Source: Promethearchaeia archaeon
GTDB taxonomy: Archaea; Asgardarchaeota; Lokiarchaeia; Sigyniarchaeales; SOKP01
Reading direction: 5' to 3'
Length of the DNA: 37,431 nucleotides
NCBI GenBank assembly: GCA_029856105.1
Contig: JAHQWH010000088.1
Coordinates: 1 to 37,431, forward strand
Numbering within the stretch: position 1 is the first letter of the stretch; each line of letters opens with the position of its first letter. The translations under genes were made by a program, and so were the position numbers. This document shows positions 31,861 through 37,431 of the stretch, piece by piece. Under the pieces are notes generated by a model. That model was not told where the DNA came from. It searched no databases and saw nothing but the letters and a program-made list of their open reading frames with translations.

Positions 31861-32553
31861 ATGCCTGTAGATAAAGATACTATGATAGAAGCTATTGATG
31901 TAAATAAAGAATATCGGCGATCTGGTGCGATTATTCGCGCTTTAGCTGATATTAACCTTACAATTAAATCAGGAGAATTTATTTTAATTCAAGGTCCAAC
32001 GGGTTGTGGTAAAAGTACGCTCCTCAACGTATTAAGTGGTATTGACTTACCAGATTCGGGAAAAATAATATTTGATGGCGAAAATATTGCTAGAGCGCAA
32101 GAAGCAAGACTTAGCAAACTAAGAAGACAAAAAATTGGTTTTGTCTTTCAAGATTTCAACTTAATTCCTACTTTAACTGCTATTGAAAATATCTCGGCTC
32201 TATTGTGGCCCACAGTTTTAAGAGAGAAAGAAATCGAAAATCGAGCAATTGCAGCGCTAAGAGACGTCAATTTACTTGAAAGAAAAGATCATTATCCCGT
32301 AGAAATGTCTGGCGGTGAAAAACAGAGATGCGGTCTCGCAAGGGCGATTATCCATCGTCCAAGGGTAATTTTAGCTGATGAACCAACGGGTAATCTTGAT
32401 CCTGAATCTGAGAAGCAAGTAATGGACCTCCTAAAGCAAATTAACAAGGATATGGAAACCACGATAATAGTAGTAACCCACAGAGGTTCCTTAGCTTCTT
32501 ACGCTAATAAAATCGTTAAAATGGATAAAGGGGCAATTATCAACATTAAATAA
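31861..32553 (+). CDS. ABC transporter ATPase (MacB/LolD/FtsE type)
   Basis: A 230-residue nucleotide-binding subunit: Walker A IQGPTGCGKSTLL (45-55), Q-loop GFVFQDFNLIPTLTAIENI, signature EMSGGEKQR, Walker B VILADEPTGNLD and H-loop VVTHRGS. The PTLTAxENI and ADEPTGNLD phrases are those of the FtsE/LolD/MacB branch that powers FtsX-like permeases such as the one just upstream. A strong AAGGAGG nine bases before the ATG sets the start. Confidence 0.95.
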   Translation: MPVDKDTMIEAIDVNKEYRRSGAIIRALADINLTIKSGEFILIQGPTGCGKSTLLNVLSGIDLPDSGKIIFDGENIARAQEARLSKLRRQKIGFVFQDFNLIPTLTAIENISALLWPTVLREKEIENRAIAALRDVNLLERKDHYPVEMSGGEKQRCGLARAIIHRPRVILADEPTGNLDPESEKQVMDLLKQINKDMETTIIVVTHRGSLASYANKIVKMDKGAIINIK

Positions 32554-32802
32554 AAATCTTTTATTTAAAACTTTTTTCTTTAAATTTTTTTTTATATCGC
32601 ACGACAACTCTAAGATAGCTTAAGCATTCAATGAATCTAAGTTGTTTTTAAAGAAAAATTATAAATTATTCTATAAGGATTCCTAACAAGATAGTAACAA
32701 CAAAAACAAAATTTTAAATATACGAATCGTGTTTGAATTAGTAATAAAAATTATTAATTTGATCAAAATTATTTCAAAAATACGATAAAGAGGAATGATT
32801 AT

Positions 32803-33549
32803 ATGGGATGGGGACGCGTTATAGGATCGGGCTGTCTTGGCATGTTATGTTTGATTCCTATGGCTTGGATTAGTTTTTCATTTTTAGATTTGACGAGTTC
32901 AGTTACTGGTGGCTTAATCACTAATTTAAACGACGCAATAGCGTCTATCGGAATTTTACTAGGTATGGGTGCTGTTGGAGATATTCTCAGTTTAGTTGCA
33001 GGTGCCTTTCTTGGCCTAATTTTAATCTTACTATTTCCTATTCATTGGTGTATCTTTTATAGACCTGACGATGTATTGCTTCTAATTTCTGTCATTCTTC
33101 CTTGGATTTTATGCTGCACGATTACTAGCGCGATTTTTTCGCACTCTCCTCGAGGTGGGATTCATACTAGTCTTGCGATTGGTATTGGTTATTTAATTCC
33201 CGCCATGGTTATATATTTATTAATACCTTTAATTCCTGGTGGTTTTGGTTCGATTATCGCAGGAGTAGTGGATGGAGCAGTATCGGGTCTAACAGATTTA
33301 CCCTACTTGCTGGCGGTTTTTACGGCGATTTTAGAAGGGTGTCTTGTGGGGGCTGTGTTTGGAGGATTTATTGGAAGTTTAAAATACAAAAGTACGGCTC
33401 AACATAAAGTGAGTAAATCAAAAGGAAAGGCAGAAGAGGTAGAAGAACCATCTTTAGATAGTTCAGAGCTATGCCCTAATTGTAAAGCCAAATTGGTCCC
33501 TGGAAACGAGTTTTGCACCAATTGTGGTTCAGCAATAAAAGCGAAATAA
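32803..33549 (+). CDS. Membrane protein with C-terminal zinc ribbon
   Basis: The 248-residue protein has five hydrophobic segments within residues 5-195, rich in Gly and small residues (for example PLIPGGFGSIIAGVVDGAVS). A charged linker (KSKGKAEEVEEPSLDSS) and a four-cysteine zinc ribbon follow: LCPNCKAKLVPGNEFCTNCG. GAGG nine bases before the ATG. Zinc-ribbon-tailed membrane proteins are common in archaea and of unknown role. Confidence 0.78.
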   Translation: MGWGRVIGSGCLGMLCLIPMAWISFSFLDLTSSVTGGLITNLNDAIASIGILLGMGAVGDILSLVAGAFLGLILILLFPIHWCIFYRPDDVLLLISVILPWILCCTITSAIFSHSPRGGIHTSLAIGIGYLIPAMVIYLLIPLIPGGFGSIIAGVVDGAVSGLTDLPYLLAVFTAILEGCLVGAVFGGFIGSLKYKSTAQHKVSKSKGKAEEVEEPSLDSSELCPNCKAKLVPGNEFCTNCGSAIKAK

Positions 33550-33719
33550 ATCAATTTAGATATATTTTTTATTATTTTTTTTATTTTTAGATATCTTTTT
33601 TCTTTCGAAAAAAAATCTTAATTTTAAAATTAATTAAAAATTGTGATAAAACAGAGATTTTAAAATGTTTTATTTTCATTATATGCATAATTGAAAAAAG
33701 CTATAAGTTAAATTAATAG

Positions 33720-34727
33720 ATGTCAAAAACTGTAAAGGGAGTAATCTTCTCCCGCTTAATTGTTTTGTTTGCAGCAATTTTGGTACCAATAAGCATTTTT
33801 TTGATATTTTCCATTGTGGATTTTAACTTATGGTATTCAAACGACCCAGATTTAAATTTTTGGATAGTTAAGATTTTAAGTCCGATTGTGTTTAGCGTTT
33901 CTTGGTTATTTTTTATAATTCTATTTGCAAACCGATTTGCCAATACGATGGATTCGTTCGACGAAAAGATTAGCGTAGTTCCCTCTAGATTAAAATTCTT
34001 TTATGGGATTAATGCCGTTTATGTCCTTTTTATTTTTGTCTTTCCCATAATAACACCCATAATCGCTGTTTTAAGTTTTGCGTCTTTTGCATGGCGTTTA
34101 ACCACTTTCAGAAAAGAGAGTTGGGAAGACGATTCGAAAACCTCGTTCTTAACAAAATTTGTTATGGTTTTAGCATCAGTAATCCCAATTTTCTGCACTG
34201 TAAGCATTATTCCAGAGTATTTAGAGCTACCTTTATTTTTATGGAATTCCGTCTGGCTTTTTTTAATTGAATATCTTTATATGATCTCATATTCATTATT
34301 CACGGCTTTATCAATTGGTTCGCTAATTATATTGTTTTCTAACTCAGGTATTAGTGAATACGAGCAACTTTTTGTAGATACCAATCAAAAAAAAAGTTTT
34401 GCGCACATAAAGATTTTAGTAGTATTTCTCTTTGGATTTTTTCTGTTTTTAGATTATAATGATTACCCGATTATCGATTTGTTCTATACATCAGGCCTAA
34501 TAATAGTTATTTTTACTTATTTTGTTAACTTAATTCGAGGGAAATCTAAATACGGAAGTTTTAAAAGCTATTTTGTTGGTTACCTCATCGCAGCAATCTT
34601 CATTGGTTCAAATGTAATAATAGCTACTGAAGAAGTCTCAGAATTTTTAAGAATTTGGAGCTTGTTGATGTCAGCAATATTATATATTTTTGTTCTATTT
34701 TACACGTTTGCAACCATTGAAGATTAA
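33720..34727 (+). CDS. Multi-pass membrane protein, unknown function
   Basis: The 335-residue protein has about nine hydrophobic helices with short loops; the first begins at GVIFSRLIVLFAAILVPISI. Short charged loops such as FRKESWEDDSKTS face the cytosol. No catalytic or transporter signature is visible. There is no Shine-Dalgarno site before the ATG, so translation may be leaderless. It lies in the same direction as the zinc-ribbon membrane gene, but the 170-base AT-rich gap suggests a separate promoter. Confidence 0.7.
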   Translation: MSKTVKGVIFSRLIVLFAAILVPISIFLIFSIVDFNLWYSNDPDLNFWIVKILSPIVFSVSWLFFIILFANRFANTMDSFDEKISVVPSRLKFFYGINAVYVLFIFVFPIITPIIAVLSFASFAWRLTTFRKESWEDDSKTSFLTKFVMVLASVIPIFCTVSIIPEYLELPLFLWNSVWLFLIEYLYMISYSLFTALSIGSLIILFSNSGISEYEQLFVDTNQKKSFAHIKILVVFLFGFFLFLDYNDYPIIDLFYTSGLIIVIFTYFVNLIRGKSKYGSFKSYFVGYLIAAIFIGSNVIIATEEVSEFLRIWSLLMSAILYIFVLFYTFATIED

Positions 34728-35042
34728 TTTTCTTTTTATTTTTAATATTAAGGTTAACTTAATATGTCTATGTTTAGTCTATTTATGAAAGAAATTAAGC
34801 GAAATCAGATATAAGATTTTTTGAATTTATATAATTTGCGTTTTTAAGGAAAATTAATGTCATTATAAGTGAATATCTAAACAATAATGCTAGATAGAAT
34901 AAAAAAAGCGAAACTTATTGCTACTAAAACTCTTGATTTTGAAATTTCTAATTGCCTAGAATATAAACTATTAAAAATATAGATTTTATTTATTATTTTA
35001 ATAAATTAATTTTTAAAAAAAAATTTAATGTGATCATAAATA
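34728..35042. other. Non-coding gap
   Basis: 315 bases of AT-rich sequence between the membrane gene and the surface-protein gene. No reading frame, structured RNA or repeat was recognised. Long A and T runs near 34900-35030 probably include the surface-protein promoter. Confidence 0.5.
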
Positions 35043-37178
35043 ATGAAAAAAGTAAGCACTAAAACCTTAATGGTTTTAACATTAATGATAGCTTCTTTTG
35101 CAGCTACACCAATGATGGTAGCTGGATACGATTACGATAACGACTATGGTTTTGATCAATTTGGAGACATAGGAGACATAGGAGCAGCTGATATCGTTTC
35201 TGGATTTTCAGGTGGTTTTGGAAGTATTTTTAGAGGATTAGGTTACGGAGGAAATTTACTAGCAACTGTTTTTGACATGTTATTTATGCAAGTCTTAACC
35301 AACTTCAGCGGTAAGGAAGTTTTACCTGGAGTCTACGTGTTAAGCGCATTCAAGGAACAAACAGTTTCTGGTAATAGAACATTTTTCGCAGGCGAAAAAG
35401 AGAATTTTATGGTCCCTTATGAATACTACCTATCAAGTGGAATCGATGGAAACACAGATGGTTACGCTTATTGCGAAGTTGAAAAGTCTGGGGCTTACAA
35501 TTTTACTTTAACCTATGGTGCTGGAGTTACTTTGGTTATTTGGGACAACGATAATTCTTTTGTTAATGCAGTAAAAAAAATAATCAAATTTTTCCATACT
35601 TTAAGACCTTACATGGAAGGGGAAGGTTCAATGTCAGAAGAAATTCCCGAAACACTAATAAGAGAAGGCATCGAATTAATTACTTGGTTCTTAATTCACA
35701 TCAACGACATCTTTACCGGAGAAGAATTATTTGTTTTAAATCCTATATCTTGGCAAAAGTTAGAAATTCAAACTGGTCCAGGGTTTAGTATTACCAAAGA
35801 ATGGAAAGTTACAGGAAACGACTGGCATATTGGTCCAGGAGATGCTACAATTGTATCTTTAGTTGGTGGACCTGAAATACTTGATGAATGGAATGCTACA
35901 GCAAATGATAGAAACGATAGTTACATGAAATGGTTGTTAACCGAAACTGACGATGTTGCTCTTATCGATACTATTTTCACTTCGTTTACATTTGATTTAA
36001 TTCAATTTTGGGTTAAAAATTTTGAAATACATATTGATGTTGGAGCAATCATGAGCATGGTTGGCGGTTCAAGTGATCCTATTAACCCTGCCGAAATATT
36101 TCAGGGATTAGATATTGAATTTTACTTGTTCACGCATCATTTAGCAGGCACTTTCTTATACAACGATACTAGTCCTGATGGTGGAATTACACCTCCCGAC
36201 GGCAAACTCTCTGCAAACTATGTACCAATAGTTAATGGTACAGGCGTTCCTTTATTGGATGAGATGGGAGATCCCGTAGAGGTCCCATATAGTTCAGAAC
36301 TTACCCATAGATTAATTTTAGGCACTGTTGGTGATTTCGATTTTATGTTACCTGCTAAGGATGGTAATAAAATTTCGTGGGGATTAAAAATGAATCAAGC
36401 AACTATAGTTCCTGTTCCAATTGGAGTTGATTTAGATTCGTACTTAGGAGCTTCTGAGGAATCTCTTGCCTACATCCAATTCGGATTTACTTTTGAACCA
36501 AAATTCATTGATCTTCCCGCTAAGGATGGAGGAACTGTTCCTGTTTTACATGGCGCTGTTAAATTAGATCAATTTTTTGCTCCTTGGAACGATCTTTCAG
36601 CACCCCATTCTAATAATGCAATCGCTGGTTTAGACCTTGCCATAATTTACGTCTCAACTGTACTGCACTTCCACCTTAAAGTCGATACTTTAGGCGCAGA
36701 TCCAAACGATATTTTAGATCCTGCCGATGATTACGATAATTCAACTCATAAATTAAAGATAGGTAATTACCTCTCTCCTAAAATCAGAGACAAGTTAGAC
36801 TTTGTTGACATTGCTGGACCCGAATATATTTATGGTAGTATTATAGCAAACGATACTGCTCCAGCAAGCACAAGCATACTTCCAGTTGCGTTATTTGAAG
36901 CTGAGGTGGATAAACATGAAACATTCGAAGGTACACCTGGTGAAGTAGAAACTTTTGCTGCTGATATCAAGTTGAACGTGAGTTTCAACGTTATGGTTTA
37001 TGCCGTATGCTTTCCAGAATTCGAAAACGGAAACGGAATTTGGCATGACCCAACGTTCAGCGTCTATATGGTGTTCGAAGCTAAGGGTTTCTGGGCGTTA
37101 ATTTTACTCATTGCTGGTGTTGGCTTAATTGGTGTTGCTACCATCCTAATCAAAAGGCGTAAGGACAATAGATTTTAA
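35043..37178 (+). CDS. Large secreted, C-terminally anchored surface protein
   Basis: The 711-residue protein has an N-terminal signal peptide (KKVSTKTLMVLTLMIASFAA then TPMMVAGYD). A long extracytoplasmic part is rich in Asp, Asn and aromatic residues, with many N-glycosylation-like N-x-S/T sites. One C-terminal helix (FWALILLIAGVGLIGVATIL) precedes the stop-transfer IKRRKDNRF. The layout is that of a type I membrane protein, as found for Asgard cell-surface proteins. The strand-rich body has no motif I can name. An S-layer-like or adhesive role is only a guess. Confidence 0.8.
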   Translation: MKKVSTKTLMVLTLMIASFAATPMMVAGYDYDNDYGFDQFGDIGDIGAADIVSGFSGGFGSIFRGLGYGGNLLATVFDMLFMQVLTNFSGKEVLPGVYVLSAFKEQTVSGNRTFFAGEKENFMVPYEYYLSSGIDGNTDGYAYCEVEKSGAYNFTLTYGAGVTLVIWDNDNSFVNAVKKIIKFFHTLRPYMEGEGSMSEEIPETLIREGIELITWFLIHINDIFTGEELFVLNPISWQKLEIQTGPGFSITKEWKVTGNDWHIGPGDATIVSLVGGPEILDEWNATANDRNDSYMKWLLTETDDVALIDTIFTSFTFDLIQFWVKNFEIHIDVGAIMSMVGGSSDPINPAEIFQGLDIEFYLFTHHLAGTFLYNDTSPDGGITPPDGKLSANYVPIVNGTGVPLLDEMGDPVEVPYSSELTHRLILGTVGDFDFMLPAKDGNKISWGLKMNQATIVPVPIGVDLDSYLGASEESLAYIQFGFTFEPKFIDLPAKDGGTVPVLHGAVKLDQFFAPWNDLSAPHSNNAIAGLDLAIIYVSTVLHFHLKVDTLGADPNDILDPADDYDNSTHKLKIGNYLSPKIRDKLDFVDIAGPEYIYGSIIANDTAPASTSILPVALFEAEVDKHETFEGTPGEVETFAADIKLNVSFNVMVYAVCFPEFENGNGIWHDPTFSVYMVFEAKGFWALILLIAGVGLIGVATILIKRRKDNRF

Positions 37179-37197
37179 ATCTCAACCAAATTAATAA

Positions 37198-37206
37198 TTT
37201 TTTTTT
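37198..37206 (+). terminator. Oligo-T terminator after the surface-protein gene
   Basis: A run of nine T starts 20 bases after the stop, followed by further T-rich stretches. Confidence 0.4.
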
Positions 37207-37320
37207 ATTTTATTTTCTCTTTTTTATCAATTTTTTTGACTTTAAAGAAAATTTTAAATTCTGAGTTATCAAAGTGATATTAAACAATTGTTATTGTTAC
37301 AAAGCAAAGAAGGTTACGAA

Positions 37321-37431
37321 ATGCAATCCAAATTAAACGATTCATATCAAGTTGATGAGAAGAAACGCTGGTTCCAAAAATGGTGGCCATCGAATGTTCC
37401 ACACAACATAGATTTCAAAGAAAAATCTTTA
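37321..37431 (+). CDS. Start of a probable AMP-dependent acyl-CoA synthetase (partial)
   Basis: The ATG at 37321 opens 37 residues running off the window: MQSKLNDSYQVDEKKRWFQK, then WWPSNVPHNIDFKEKSL. The W-x-K-x-WP-x-x-VP-x-x-ID-(F/Y) block is the usual N-terminus of long-chain-fatty-acid/acyl-CoA ligases of the AMP-binding family, ahead of the adenylation domain. The catalytic motifs would lie outside the window, so the call rests on this short similarity. Confidence 0.6.
   Translation, partial: MQSKLNDSYQVDEKKRWFQKWWPSNVPHNIDFKEKSL

Noticed and set aside
1..37431. tRNA genes, rRNA genes or a CRISPR array
   Set aside because: No T-loop-like GGTTCRANNCC sequence in a cloverleaf context was found, and no set of short regularly spaced repeats; the dispersed relics are kilobases apart.

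Overview
The window looks like chromosomal DNA of an Asgard archaeon, most probably of the Lokiarchaeia/Promethearchaeota type. It is very AT-rich and encodes a group II chaperonin (thermosome), a profilin homologue, a Ras-like small GTPase with a tail anchor, a class I/II histone-deacetylase-fold protein and a large membrane protein with a longin/roadblock-like C-terminal domain. Promoters, where visible, are archaeal (TATA-like boxes about 25-30 bases before the inferred transcript start). Shine-Dalgarno sites are GGAGG/GGTGA-like and present for only some genes. The assignment rests on gene content, not on a phylogenetic marker.

Region 1 (1-5.5 kb): the 3' part of a thermosome gene, then a two-gene overlapping operon of a GIY-YIG nuclease with three helix-turn-helix-like repeats and a long charged tail, and a HerA/VirB4-like DUF87-type ATPase. 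This nuclease plus ATPase pair is one of the two candidate undescribed systems.

Region 2 (5.5-14.7 kb) is an accessory or defence-like island. It holds a degenerate tail-anchored GTPase, a secreted or membrane-anchored protein lacking a normal start codon, a truncated second copy of the ATPase and two overlapping tiny genes. A zinc-ribbon PD-(D/E)xK nuclease and a DEDDh exonuclease follow. The far end has two HEPN-motif proteins, an OAS/CD-NTase-like nucleotidyltransferase and a DUF6602-like PD-(D/E)xK nuclease. The last four are the second candidate system: a nucleotide second-messenger or nucleotidyl-transfer immunity locus.

Region 3 (14.9-22.2 kb): an Fe-S L-serine dehydratase and a TetR regulator divergent from an alpha/beta hydrolase with two operator-like palindromes. 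A duplicated small ferredoxin-fold-like protein lies on both sides of that pair. An amidohydrolase and a membrane protein follow.

Region 4 (22.3-37.4 kb) looks like ordinary chromosome. It has a membrane-anchored tandem winged-helix regulator, a GH4 glycosidase, a cyclase-family hydrolase, a DUF1624/HGSNAT-like acyltransferase and the multi-pass longin-like protein. Next are the HDAC-like enzyme convergent with profilin, a minimal FtsX permease with its ABC ATPase, two membrane proteins, a large secreted surface protein, and the first codons of a probable acyl-CoA synthetase.

A theme across the first 21.5 kb is duplication of gene 3' ends. Five copies of one C-terminal coding relic, two extra copies of the ATPase 3' end and one clear extra exonuclease 3' end are scattered between genes. 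This suggests repeated insertion or recombination that targets or copies gene ends. No tRNA, rRNA, CRISPR array or recognisable transposase or integrase was found.
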